A stretch of 59,957 nt of DNA from Kiloniellales bacterium (GCA_030064845.1 JASJEC010000029.1:1-59957); one strand, 5' to 3'. Counted from the first letter of the stretch, positions 47,320-55,782 are shown. Program-made: numbers and translations. The notes: generated from the sequence alone by a model not told the origin.

Positions 47320-48626
47320 GAGGCGAGCAGCTCTTCGATGGTGCGCTCGGCGGTTTGCTCCTCTTCATAGCGAAGGAATGCCCGTCGCATCCGCGCGAGG
47401 TTCTCATGGATCGCGGGGTCGTCCATGATCCGCTTCAGGTCCCGCTCGATAGCCTGTGACGTTTCCGTCAGGGCGCCGACCGTGCCGATACCGTGGTAGA
47501 CGACCCGGGCCCCGTTGCCCAATTGGTCGTTGACCGGGAAGGGGTAGCAGAGCATCGGCACGCCCGCCGTGACGGATTCGACGATGGAGTTCGCCCCCGC
47601 ATGGATGACAGCGGCGTGTGAAAGCCGAAGGAAGTCCGGCTGTGGCGCCCAGGCGAGGATCCGCAGGTTTGTGGGGGCCGGATCGGGCAGCGCCGACTGC
47701 GGCGTGGTTCCGGCGGCGAAGACAAAGTGCCAATCGGGATTGCGCCGTACCACGTCCCAGATCTGCTCGAGAAAGTGCGGCTGCGGTGACTTGAGGGTGC
47801 CGAAGGCGAGGTAGACGATCCGGCACCTGGGATCGTTTCGCCGGGTCTCGAGTTCCCTGAGAGCCTGATCGATCTCGCCCCTTGGCGGCGAGGCGGCGCG
47901 CCGCGACCGGCAGATCACCGGACCGATGTAGCGGATCCGCGCCGAGACTGGCGTCGGCAGGTCGAAGGCGCGCGCATGCAAGAGCAGCAGCGGTAGATCC
48001 GGATAGGAGAAGGGAATCTGCCAACGCCAGAAGGTGGTCCGGCGTGCCATGTCGAAGCCGACAGCGCGCGCATGGGCCCGCAGGATCGATTGGTAGTCGG
48101 CGCCGCCCGAGCGCAGCCGCTTCTTGAGGCGTCTCCGGGCCTTGACCAGCCAGTAGCAAGCCCAGGCCGCCGCCACCCCCAACCGGCTGCCGCCCAGGCC
48201 CTGGCCGGGAACCACGGCCCAGTGGTTCGGCGGCGCCCGCAATCCCGGCAGACCAGTGCAGATCCCGGTGAAGAGCGCGACCCGGTAACCCCGGGCAACC
48301 GTCGTCATGATGTAGGCGTGCATCTCGAAATCGATCAGGACGAGGTCAGGCTGCACTGAGCTCAGCATCTCCGGCAACCCGCCCACGCCGAGCGCCTCGA
48401 CGCCGGCTCGCAGCCGGGCCCGGCGGGCCAACGGCGTGCGGGCGTCGTTCCCCTTCGGACGCGAGATATTCGGCCCGCCCAAAGGATAGTCGGGAATCGT
48501 GACGGAGCGCAGCCCAGCCGCCGTCACCACGGTCTCGTTGCTCTTCGGTCCCGCGACGACGACCTCATGCCCTCTGGCCTCCAGCCGCCGGGCCAGCTCG
48601 ACCGTGGCATAGAGCCGCCCCTTCAA
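47316..48626 (-). CDS. GT1/UGT-like glycosyltransferase
   Basis: GT-B fold glycosyltransferase of the MGT/UGT type. The C-terminal donor site is HAGANSIVESVTAGVPMLCYP followed by NDQLGNGARVV, and YLAFGT marks the start of the second lobe. It probably glycosylates the peptide product. The start is a problem: from TTG 48626 the protein lacks the first beta strand. The same frame upstream reads ARILAIISD, a proper GT-B N-terminus, but has no ATG, GTG or TTG before a stop; only ATC at 48656 is available, while an ATG at 48661 is out of frame. A rare start codon, a frameshift or a shortened protein are the options. Confidence 0.85.
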   Translation of the reverse strand: MKGRLYATVELARRLEARGHEVVVAGPKSNETVVTAAGLRSVTIPDYPLGGPNISRPKGNDARTPLARRARLRAGVEALGVGGLPEMLSSVQPDLVLIDFEMHAYIMTTVARGYRVALFTGICTGLPGLRAPPNHWAVVPGQGLGGSRLGVAAAWACYWLVKARRRLKKRLRSGGADYQSILRAHARAVGFDMARRTTFWRWQIPFSYPDLPLLLLHARAFDLPTPVSARIRYIGPVICRSRRAASPPRGEIDQALRELETRRNDPRCRIVYLAFGTLKSPQPHFLEQIWDVVRRNPDWHFVFAAGTTPQSALPDPAPTNLRILAWAPQPDFLRLSHAAVIHAGANSIVESVTAGVPMLCYPFPVNDQLGNGARVVYHGIGTVGALTETSQAIERDLKRIMDDPAIHENLARMRRAFLRYEEEQTAERTIEELLAS

Positions 48627-48732
48627 GTCGCTGATGATCGCGAGAATTCTTGCGATGGCATGCCGCCTTTTCTCGCCGAGGAGCCGGCCGGCGCGGCGGG
48701 CACCTCGGCAATTGATGCGCTGGTCTTCCCTG

Positions 48733-48748
48733 GTAACTTACACGTAAC
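48733..48748. promoter_or_regulatory. Dyad in the divergent promoter between glycosyltransferase and dehydrogenase
   Basis: GTAAC is repeated at 48733-48737 and 48744-48748 with an 11-bp period, and TTAC-AC-GTAA (48738-48747) is an inverted repeat. The surrounding 30 bp are AT-rich for this genome. The site lies 29-44 bp before the dehydrogenase ATG and could be an operator or promoter element serving both directions. No regulator gene is present in the cluster. Confidence 0.3.
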
Positions 48749-48776
48749 AACACGGTGCCGACAAAGAGGGCAGATT

Positions 48777-49928
48777 ATGTATTTCTCGCTTACAGAACAA
48801 CAACTTCACTTGCGCGAACGCACCCGCGCCTTCGCCGGCGAGCACCTGGGCGCGAACCTGGCGGAACGCGACCGGCGCGCCGCCGCCGCGCGCGAAGTCT
48901 GGGCCGAAGACTGGCGGCGCTGTGCAGAGTTCGGGATCTTGGGCTGCACCACGCCGAAGGCCTACGGCGGGCAGGGACACGACACTCTGACCGCCGTCGT
49001 CATGCTCGAGGCGCTGGGCCACGGCTGCCCGGACAACGGACTGACCCTCGGGGTGAACGGGCAGATCTGGGCGGTGATTGAGCCGCTTCTGGCGTTTGGC
49101 AGCGAGGCGCAGAAGCAGCGCTACCTGCCCGGCCTGTGCGACGGCCGACTGATCGGCGCCCACGGCATGACCGAGAGGGAGTCCGGCTCCGACGCTTTCG
49201 CCCTGAAGACCCTCGCGAAGCGGCAGGACGGCGGCTATCTGCTGAACGGCGAGAAGGTCTACATCGGCCTCGGCCCGGCCTGCGACCTGGCGCTGGTCTT
49301 CGCCACGACGGATCCGGACAAAGGCCGCTGGGGTCTCTGCGCCTTCCTGGTCGAGGCTGTTGACCAAGGTTTCGAACGCGGACCGGCGCAGGACAAGATG
49401 GGCCTGCGTACGACGCCCATGGGCGAGATACGGCTGAAGGACTGCTGGATCCCGGAGGATCGCAGGCTGGGGGACGAGGGCGCGGGGGCGAGCATCTTCC
49501 AGCACTCCATGGAGTGGGAGCGCAGCTTCATCTTCGCGAGCCACGTCGGCTCCATGGCCCGCCAGCTCGACGACTGCGTTGCCTTCGCGCGGCGGCGGCG
49601 GATTGCCGGCCAGAGCATCGACGGCTACCAGTCGGTCTCGAACCGCCTGGCCGACATGCGGCTGCGTCTGGAACTCTCGCGCCTGCTGCTCTACAAGACC
49701 GCCTGGCTGAAGGCTCGGGACGAGCCCTGCGCGCTCGACGCGGCCATGGCGAAGCTGCAGATCTCCGAGGCCTTTCTGGCGTCGAGCCTGGATGCGGTGC
49801 GGATTCATGGCGGCGCGGGTTACGTCGCGGAGAACGGTATCGAAAGGGACCTGCGCGACGCCTTGGGGGGTGTCATCTATTCCGGCACCTCGGACATCCA
49901 GCGCCAGATCATCGCCTCGCTGCTGTAG
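48777..49928 (+). CDS. Acyl-CoA dehydrogenase-like flavoenzyme (PltE/RedW type)
   Basis: FAD enzyme of 383 residues. The order of motifs (GILGCTTPKAYGGQG, HGMTERESGSDAFAL, FQHSMEWERSFIF, RIHGGAGYV, GVIYSGTSDIQRQII) matches acyl-CoA dehydrogenases. The SMEWER segment and the size are as in the prolyl-carrier oxidases PltE/RedW/PigA, which turn carrier-bound proline into pyrrole-2-carboxyl. With the stand-alone A enzyme and free carrier of the same cluster the trio is complete. Oxidation of another carrier-bound residue or fatty acid remains possible. The ATG at 48777 has AGAGGG upstream; the longer open frame to 48567 is antisense to the glycosyltransferase. Confidence 0.88.
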   Translation: MYFSLTEQQLHLRERTRAFAGEHLGANLAERDRRAAAAREVWAEDWRRCAEFGILGCTTPKAYGGQGHDTLTAVVMLEALGHGCPDNGLTLGVNGQIWAVIEPLLAFGSEAQKQRYLPGLCDGRLIGAHGMTERESGSDAFALKTLAKRQDGGYLLNGEKVYIGLGPACDLALVFATTDPDKGRWGLCAFLVEAVDQGFERGPAQDKMGLRTTPMGEIRLKDCWIPEDRRLGDEGAGASIFQHSMEWERSFIFASHVGSMARQLDDCVAFARRRRIAGQSIDGYQSVSNRLADMRLRLELSRLLLYKTAWLKARDEPCALDAAMAKLQISEAFLASSLDAVRIHGGAGYVAENGIERDLRDALGGVIYSGTSDIQRQIIASLL

Positions 49929-50029
49929 CCGGGGGCGTTTCGGTCGGCGGCGAGACGAGGGAGTAGGGTCATCAAGGACGGAACCGGCAGGATCGGCTTT
50001 GCGCGCGGCGCGCAGACAGGCCTTATCCC

Positions 50030-50647
50030 ATGAAGTTGCGCGCCACCCTGCTCGCCGTCGGAGCGGCCGCGACGGCGCTCGCGGCTGCCGCCGGACTGCT
50101 GTCGCTCGCCTCTGACCATCGCGAGGACTCCCGCGTTCTGGTCAGAGAGTCGGCGGATATCGGCGCGCTCTCGCCGGCCGAGGCCGAGCGGCGGGCGGAC
50201 GACCTGACCCTCTGGGCCCTGGAGCGGGTGTACCGCGCCTTCGCGGAGGAGGAGGAAGGCCGGATCTACGACGCGCTCGCCGAGGCCACGGCGGGACCGG
50301 CTCTCGAGACGCTCTACCTGCAACGGCGGGCCTCGCTGCTCGACCGCGGCCTGGAAAAGGCGGACCAGAAAGTCCACGAGCTGGAGCTGCTCTCGGCCTC
50401 GGCGGCCCGGAGCGGAGACCGCCTCGCCGTCTCCGCCCGCTGGCGAGTCCTCGGCCTGGTCGGCCACGAGCAGCACCGTCACCTGCGCGGCAACGCCTAC
50501 GCGGCCGATCTGGCGTTCGACCGCGCCGGCGGGCTCTGGCGCATCACCGGCTTCACCCTGCGCGAGATCGACCGCACCCAGGCCGGGGTTGTGGTCGAGA
50601 TCCCCGATAACTCGGCGGCGGAAACGGCGGAAGCGGTCCGTCAGTGA
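50030..50647 (+). CDS. Exported or membrane-anchored protein of unknown function
   Basis: Protein of 205 residues with an N-terminal hydrophobic helix (LLAVGAAATALAAAAGLLSLA), then a soluble helical part and a beta-rich C-terminal part (WRVLGLVGHEQHRHLRGNAYAADLAF, WRITGFTLREID). No enzyme motif is seen. Its stop overlaps the GTG of an ABC-transporter remnant, so it was probably part of an ABC export locus whose other genes are lost. The function may therefore be lost as well. Confidence 0.65.
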   Translation: MKLRATLLAVGAAATALAAAAGLLSLASDHREDSRVLVRESADIGALSPAEAERRADDLTLWALERVYRAFAEEEEGRIYDALAEATAGPALETLYLQRRASLLDRGLEKADQKVHELELLSASAARSGDRLAVSARWRVLGLVGHEQHRHLRGNAYAADLAFDRAGGLWRITGFTLREIDRTQAGVVVEIPDNSAAETAEAVRQ

Positions 50648-50766
50648 TCAAGATCCGTGATCTCAGCTTCGTCTATCCGAGCGGCGCCGGCCTCGTGCTG
50701 CTGGCCGCCGGCTTCGCCGACAGCGCCGCGGGCTGGCTGCTGACCTCGGCGGTCCCCGCCGCCTGA
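50644..50766 (+). pseudogene. Remnant of an ABC transporter locus (ATPase start joined to an unrelated end)
   Basis: A 40-codon frame that overlaps the preceding stop (GTGA). Its first 15 residues (VIKIRDLSFVYPSG) are the normal N-terminus of an ABC ATPase, but Walker A, signature and Walker B are all missing. The last 23 residues are hydrophobic and unrelated. An internal deletion through the ATPase and perhaps the following permease would give this structure. The recognition rests on a short segment. Confidence 0.5.
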
Positions 50767-50779
50767 AGCGCGCTCTGCT

Positions 50780-51649
50780 TCAGCCCAGCGCCGCTCTCAG
50801 CGCGTCGCCGATGTGGACCGGCGTCGAGAGCACGGTGACACCGGCGGCCTCCAGCGCCGCCTTCTTCGAGGCGTAGGTCCCCTTGTCGCCCATCACGATG
50901 GCGCCGGCGTGGCCCATCTTCTTACCCTTGGGCGCGGCGCCGCCGGCGATGAAGGCGAAGACCGGCTTGTCCATGGTCGCCGCATAGGCCGCCGCCTCCT
51001 CCTCCATGGTGCCGCCGATCTCGCCGACCATGACCACGGCCTCGGTGCCGGGGAAACGGTCCAGCGCCTCGAGCGCGTCCCGGGTCGTGGTGCCGATGAC
51101 CGGGTCGCCGCCGATCCCGACGAAGGCGCTCTGGCCGTAGCCGGCGGCGACGACGTTCTGGCACAGCAGCGTGCCGAGGCTGCCCGAGCGCGACAGCACG
51201 CCGACGCCGCCCTTCTTGAAGATCCGCTCGTTGAAGGCCGGCATGAAGCCCATGAAAGTCTCGCCGACGGTCACGCCGCCGGCCGTATTGGGCCCGACGA
51301 TCCGGGTGCCGGCCTCGCACGCCGCCGCCATGACGTGCATGACGTCCTGGACCGGGATGTGTTCGGTCAGGATCAGCACCATCTTGGCGCCCGCCTCGAT
51401 CGCATCGAGCGCCGCCGCCTTCACAAGCAGGGGCGGGATGAAGAGCAGCGAGACGTCGAAGCCCTCTCCCGCCGCCTCGACCGCGCTGCCGTAGACCGGG
51501 ACGCCGCAGTGCTCCGTGCCGGCCTTCTTGGGATTGACCCCGCCGACCACGGCGGCGCCGTAGGCCTGCATCCGCTCGGTCCAGAAGGTTCCCTGCTTGC
51601 CGGTGATGCCCTGGACCAGAATTCGGGTGTCCTTGCGCGGGATGATCAT
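50780..51649 (-). CDS. ADP-forming acyl-CoA ligase, alpha subunit (SucD-like)
   Basis: Subunit of 289 residues of a succinyl-CoA synthetase-like enzyme. It has the CoA-binding Rossmann part ([22 protein letters not shown]), the [12 protein letters not shown] loop and the phospho-histidine in [10 protein letters not shown]. It lies 4 nt after the beta-subunit gene. Because the pair is coupled to an acylating aldehyde dehydrogenase and an IclR regulator, it is more likely to act on a special acid, such as sulfoacetate, than as the citric-acid-cycle enzyme. It converges on the ABC remnant 13 nt away. Confidence 0.85.
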   Translation of the reverse strand: MIIPRKDTRILVQGITGKQGTFWTERMQAYGAAVVGGVNPKKAGTEHCGVPVYGSAVEAAGEGFDVSLLFIPPLLVKAAALDAIEAGAKMVLILTEHIPVQDVMHVMAAACEAGTRIVGPNTAGGVTVGETFMGFMPAFNERIFKKGGVGVLSRSGSLGTLLCQNVVAAGYGQSAFVGIGGDPVIGTTTRDALEALDRFPGTEAVVMVGEIGGTMEEEAAAYAATMDKPVFAFIAGGAAPKGKKMGHAGAIVMGDKGTYASKKAALEAAGVTVLSTPVHIGDALRAALG

Positions 51650-51653
51650 GGGC

Positions 51654-52784
51654 TCAGCGCTCCCTCGCGGCCAGCACGGCCGCCTTGCAGGCCTCGCTCA
51701 TGTTGGGCAGGGGATCACGGCCGAGCTTCTCCTTGAGCATGCGGATCGCCTCCTGGTCGCCGGTGCCGGCGATTGAGAAGGAGACCGGGATTTCCGGCTG
51801 GATCTCGGCCCAGGCGTTCAGCAGCCCTTCCATCATCACGTCGCAGCGCGCGAAGGCGCCGCAGAAGTTGACCACCAGGGCCTTGATGCCCGGCTTGGCC
51901 AGGACCAGCTCTAGGGCGGCCTTGCCTTTGGTGTAGGCCTCGCCGCCGATCTCGCAGAAGTTGGCGGGATTGCCGCCGTGGAAGCGGACCACGTCCATGG
52001 TCGTCATGGTGAGGCCGGCGCCATTGGCCAGCACCGCCACATCGCCGTCCAGCTCGATGTACTTGATGCCGGACGCCTCGCCGCGCGCTTCCAGCTCCGT
52101 CAGCTTGTCGGGCGACCCCTGCGTGGCCAAGGCCTCGTGGCGCTTGATCGCCGAGTCGTCCATCACGAACTTGCAGTCGAGCGCCACGACGGCACCGTCG
52201 GCGGTCACGATCAGCGGATTGATCTCCAGGAGCTCGGCGTCGTTCTCCCGGTAGGCCCGGTAGAGCTTCTCCAACGCGTCGGCCACGCCGGATTCCGCGC
52301 CCGAGAGGTCGAGGCCGGCGATCAGCGCCTCGGCGTCGGCCAGCCCGAAGCCCCGGCGGATGTCGACCGCCTGCTGCCTGAGCTTTTCGGGCGTCTCGGC
52401 GGCGATCTCCTCGATATCCATGCCGCCCTCGGTCGAGAACATCACCATGGGTCCCTTGCTGACCGGGTCGTTCAGCACCGCGGCGTAGAATTCGCGGGCA
52501 ATGGCCGATTTCTCCTCGACCAGTACCTGCGCGACCTCGTGCCCGGCGATCTCCATGCCGAGGATCGCCGCTGCGTGGTCACGCGCCTCCGCCGGAGTCT
52601 CGGCGAGCTTGATGCCGCCCGCCTTGCCGCGCTTGCCGGTCGGCACCTGCGCCTTGACCACGCAGGGCCCGATCTGCTGCGCCGCCACCGCCGCCGTGTC
52701 CGGATCGCCCGCCAGGACGCTTTTCGGCACCGCGATGCCGGCCTCGGCGAGGCGCGGCTTGGCCGCGTACTCCTCGAAATTCAT
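51654..52784 (-). CDS. ADP-forming acyl-CoA ligase, beta subunit (SucC-like)
   Basis: ATP-grasp subunit of 376 residues. It starts FEEYAAKPRLAEAGIAVPKS and has the nucleotide motif VVKAQVPTGKRGKAGGIK, the LLEINPLIVTADG strand and NGAGLTMTTMDVV. It differs from housekeeping SucC and from malate thiokinase MtkA in many conserved spots, which supports a specialised substrate. Its start overlaps the aldehyde dehydrogenase stop by 4 nt. The partner alpha subunit follows. Confidence 0.85.
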   Translation of the reverse strand: MNFEEYAAKPRLAEAGIAVPKSVLAGDPDTAAVAAQQIGPCVVKAQVPTGKRGKAGGIKLAETPAEARDHAAAILGMEIAGHEVAQVLVEEKSAIAREFYAAVLNDPVSKGPMVMFSTEGGMDIEEIAAETPEKLRQQAVDIRRGFGLADAEALIAGLDLSGAESGVADALEKLYRAYRENDAELLEINPLIVTADGAVVALDCKFVMDDSAIKRHEALATQGSPDKLTELEARGEASGIKYIELDGDVAVLANGAGLTMTTMDVVRFHGGNPANFCEIGGEAYTKGKAALELVLAKPGIKALVVNFCGAFARCDVMMEGLLNAWAEIQPEIPVSFSIAGTGDQEAIRMLKEKLGRDPLPNMSEACKAAVLAARER

Positions 52785-54214
52785 CGTCCGTACTTGTCCC
52801 AGTAGGCGCCGAACAGCGCCTCTTCCGAGGGTTTGTCCTCGGGGATGGTGTTGACCAGGTAGGTGATGTTGATGAAGTTGCTGTAGTTGAGGTTGTCGGT
52901 GATCGAGTTGCCGGCCCAGGTCCCGCCGCCCATCGAGAGCGTGAAGTTGAGCCCGTTGTTGAAGCCGCCACCGTTGCCGAAGGTATGGGCCTGGTTCACC
53001 AGTACGCGTACGACGTCGATCTGCTCGGCGAGCCGCGTCGCGTGCTCGGGGGTCGCCGTGTGGATCCCCACCGAGTGCCCCTTGCCGCAGACATCGAGAA
53101 CGGCGTCCAGCTGATCGACCACCGCGTCCATGTCCTTGGCGCGGTAGACCGTCAGGACCAGGGAGAGCTTCTCGTCGGCGAACTTGCTGGCCGGATCGAC
53201 GGCGCCCTCCTCGACCATGAAGAACTTGGCTTCGGCCGCGCCCTCGCCAAGATCGAAGACCTCTGCCAGGACCGCTGCGTCCTTGGCGATCACACGGCGG
53301 TTTAAGTGGCCGTCGACCCAGAGGCGCGCACGCACCTTTTCCTTCTCCTCGGCGCTGCAGAGGTAGCCGCCGGCCTGCTTGAGCGCCTCGATCGCCTGGT
53401 CGTAGACGCTGTCCAGGATGATCAACGAGTTCTCCGAGGAGCAGGAGGTCGCGTTGTCGAAGATCTTGGAGGCGCAGATCTTCTCCGCCGCGTCCTTGAA
53501 GTCCGCGGTCTCGTCGATCACCACGGGCACGTTGCCGGCGCCGACACCGATCGCCGGCGTCCCGGAGGAATAGGCGCGGCGCACGTTGTTCTGGGAGCCG
53601 GTCACCACTACGAGATCGGCCGCGTACATCAGCTCCTGCGTCAGGGCCTTGTTGACCGGCGGCGGCAGGACCTGGACCAGATCGGCGGGCAGGCCGATCT
53701 TCTCCAGCTCGGCGCGCATGTAGTCGACGGTGCGGGTGGTGGTCTGCAGGCCGGCCGGCGAGGGCGCGATGATCACCGCGTTGCGCCCCTTGACGGCGAA
53801 CATGGCCTTGTTCACCGGCGTGGCCGCCGGGTTGGTCGAGGGGGTCACGGCAGCCACGACGCCGACCGGCTTGGCGTACTTCACCAGCCCCTTCTCGGGG
53901 ATCTCCTCGATCACCCCGACCGACTTGACGCGGGAAAGGTCGCGCAGGCAGCCGAAGGTCTTTCGCTGGTTCTTGGTGATCTTGCTCTCGACATTGCCGA
54001 GCCCGGTGTCCTCGACCGCGAGCGCCGCCAGTTCGCGCGCCCTGGCTGGCTCGTAGATCGACCAGGCGAGCGCGGTGACCGCTTCGTCGACGCGCGCCTG
54101 ATCGGCGCCGGCAAAAATCGCCATGGCGCTGCGGGCCCTGGCCACCAGCCCGGCGATGACCTCCTTCTCAGGGGGCATGTCGTGGGAAACTCTCTGCGCG
54201 CTGGTTGCTGTCAT
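52781..54214 (-). CDS. Acylating aldehyde dehydrogenase, sulfoacetaldehyde dehydrogenase-like
   Basis: CoA-acylating aldehyde dehydrogenase of 477 residues. The catalytic Cys lies in DNATSCSSENSLII, with PAIGVGAGNVPVVID and VTPSTNPAATPVNK as family landmarks shared with SauS (sulfoacetaldehyde) and with AdhE/EutE-type enzymes. With the CoA ligase encoded downstream, it could interconvert an acid, its CoA ester and its aldehyde. Sulfoacetate is a candidate; no sulfonate transporter or Xsc gene is visible to confirm it. The ATG at 54214 is preceded by GAGGGG; the upstream frame to 54307 is not needed. Confidence 0.8.
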   Translation of the reverse strand: MTATSAQRVSHDMPPEKEVIAGLVARARSAMAIFAGADQARVDEAVTALAWSIYEPARARELAALAVEDTGLGNVESKITKNQRKTFGCLRDLSRVKSVGVIEEIPEKGLVKYAKPVGVVAAVTPSTNPAATPVNKAMFAVKGRNAVIIAPSPAGLQTTTRTVDYMRAELEKIGLPADLVQVLPPPVNKALTQELMYAADLVVVTGSQNNVRRAYSSGTPAIGVGAGNVPVVIDETADFKDAAEKICASKIFDNATSCSSENSLIILDSVYDQAIEALKQAGGYLCSAEEKEKVRARLWVDGHLNRRVIAKDAAVLAEVFDLGEGAAEAKFFMVEEGAVDPASKFADEKLSLVLTVYRAKDMDAVVDQLDAVLDVCGKGHSVGIHTATPEHATRLAEQIDVVRVLVNQAHTFGNGGGFNNGLNFTLSMGGGTWAGNSITDNLNYSNFINITYLVNTIPEDKPSEEALFGAYWDKYGR

Positions 54215-54356
54215 GGCTGACCCCTCAGTCTCTCTGTCCGCCGCCCGAGCGGCGCCCCGGCAGCGACCCGACGGCCGCCTGCCCGCAATCCACGACCCGC
54301 TGCGCACCGGAGCGCGCCCGTCGCGGTCGCCGGCATGATCTGCAAAAATTGGGACG

Positions 54357-54414
54357 TGATATCCTTGTTTCCTTAATTCACGCGGTCCTTGTCAACAGCT
54401 TTCCGTCCGGACGG
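54357..54414 (-). promoter_or_regulatory. Promoter/operator region of the aldehyde dehydrogenase-CoA ligase operon
   Basis: On the minus strand a perfect TTGACA (54390-54395) is followed by an AT-rich stretch (GTGAATTAAGGAAACAAGG) that may hold the -10 element, though no good TATAAT match is seen. Upstream of it lies a perfect 12-bp palindrome CCGTCCGGACGG (54403-54414). It sits between the operon and the IclR gene and is the natural place for IclR binding. Confidence 0.4.
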
Positions 54415-54443
54415 CACCGGCGGGGCGTCACGCCGTCCGACTA

Positions 54444-55214
54444 TCAGGCCCAGTAGCGCCCGAGCGAGCGGGCGGTTCTGGAGATCTCGGGGATCATGTC
54501 TTGCAGCTGCTTCATCGACGTGCGCGCGGCAGGCGCGTGGCATGCGATCGCGGCGACCGCCCGCCCCGTGCTGTCGGCGACCGGAACCGCGGCGCCGACC
54601 ACGCCGCGGACGTACTCCTCGTCGTTCGTCGCGTAGCCCCGCTCGCGGATCCTTGTCAGCTCGGCTTCCAGGCCGGCGGGATCCGTGATGGTCCTCTCGG
54701 TGAACTTCCGAAGCTTCGTCGAGCGCAGGAGATCGTGGCGCAGGGGCTCGGGCAGGTGCGCCAAGAGAACCTTGCCGCCCGACGTGCAGTGCGCCGGGAC
54801 GTGGCTGCCGGACTCGAAGTGGACGCGCAGGGCGTTCTCCGTCTCGATCCTCTCGAGGTAGACGAAGTCGAGACCGTCGAGAATGCCGATGTTGCAGCTC
54901 TCGCCGATGCGCACGACCGTGTCCTTGAGCGCGGCGCGCGCCGGCATGTTGTGGTTCTCCGAGAACAGGGCGCCGATCGCCAGGCGTGACAGCCTGGGGC
55001 CGACGGAGAAACGGTCGTTGGTCGGGTTGCGGATCACCAGGCCGTTCTCCTCGAGCTGCCGCAGAATGCGGTGCAGCGATTGCCGCGGCAGGCCGACCTT
55101 GACGGTCAGGTCCGGCAATCCGACGGCCTGGGGGTGGGCGGTCACCGCCTCCATGACAGCCAGTGCCTTGTCCAGCGCCGAGCCGTAGCCTTCCTTCCCC
55201 GCTCTGCTCGCCAT
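54444..55214 (-). CDS. IclR family transcriptional regulator
   Basis: Regulator of 256 residues with an N-terminal winged helix (ALAVMEAVTAHPQAVGLPDL, then GLPRQSLHRILRQLEENGLV) and a C-terminal effector domain (HCTSGGKVLLAHLPE, RGYATNDEEYVRGVVGAAVPV, AAIACHAPAARTSM). It stands upstream of the aldehyde dehydrogenase-CoA ligase genes in the same direction with 229 nt between, and probably controls them. The effector is presumably the acid or aldehyde handled by that operon. Confidence 0.93.
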   Translation of the reverse strand: MASRAGKEGYGSALDKALAVMEAVTAHPQAVGLPDLTVKVGLPRQSLHRILRQLEENGLVIRNPTNDRFSVGPRLSRLAIGALFSENHNMPARAALKDTVVRIGESCNIGILDGLDFVYLERIETENALRVHFESGSHVPAHCTSGGKVLLAHLPEPLRHDLLRSTKLRKFTERTITDPAGLEAELTRIRERGYATNDEEYVRGVVGAAVPVADSTGRAVAAIACHAPAARTSMKQLQDMIPEISRTARSLGRYWA

Positions 55215-55350
55215 TCCCCTTCCCGCCCGCCGGTGCGCCGGCGCTCAGCATGACAGATTCAGTGTCGAAAAATCCAATAAAGCGCCGAAAGCAGGTCGGC
55301 GCGCGCCGCCGGGAACCGCGATCACGGTCTTCCGGAGCGCCGCCCCGCCC

Positions 55351-55782
55351 TCAGAACTGTTGTTTCATGGTCTCGGGCGCCGGCCCCGGCTCGCGCTCGA
55401 TCCAGTAGGTCTCGGCCGCGGGATCGAAGGCGACGTTGAGCGGATCGCGCCGCAGCCACTGCCGCAACAGTCCGGAAGGCGTGATGACGACGAAGAAGAT
55501 CAGGCCAAGGATGATCGGGTTGACGATCCGGTGCAGCAGCAGCCCGAAGCGCGTCCAGAGGGTGTTGAGCGGCGCCAGAAGCTGCGGTCGGAGAAGGGCC
55601 AGAGCGAGGAAGACCGCGGCCACGCCGAGAGACCAGAGCCGCGGGGGATTGGAGAACAGCACCGGCCACAAGCCGATCGCCGCGAAGACGACCGTGAACA
55701 CGACGCCGAAAGCCCGGTCCGAGCCCCCCTTGGGCGCCTCGCGCTGTGCCATGGCCTCGTGGAAGTTCATCTTGCCCGACAT
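55351..55782 (-). CDS. SxtJ family membrane protein
   Basis: Protein of about 143 residues with two hydrophobic pairs (AFGVVFTVVFAAIGLWPVLF, LGVAAVFLALALLRPQLL) and a third near RIVNPIILGLIFFVVITPSGLL, matching SxtJ proteins. SxtJ, SxtK and the carbamoyltransferase SxtI occur together in saxitoxin and in many carbamoyl-related clusters. Here the gene points away from the other two, with 215 bp between. The ATG at 55782 is preferred over the open frame to 55848. The function is unknown; a membrane partner of the carbamoyltransferase is likely. Confidence 0.78.
   Translation of the reverse strand: MSGKMNFHEAMAQREAPKGGSDRAFGVVFTVVFAAIGLWPVLFSNPPRLWSLGVAAVFLALALLRPQLLAPLNTLWTRFGLLLHRIVNPIILGLIFFVVITPSGLLRQWLRRDPLNVAFDPAAETYWIEREPGPAPETMKQQF

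Noticed and set aside
50780-52784. Housekeeping succinyl-CoA synthetase (sucCD)
   Set aside because: The order and partners (acylating aldehyde dehydrogenase, IclR) and the sequence differences argue for a specialised ligase, though this cannot be proved by eye.
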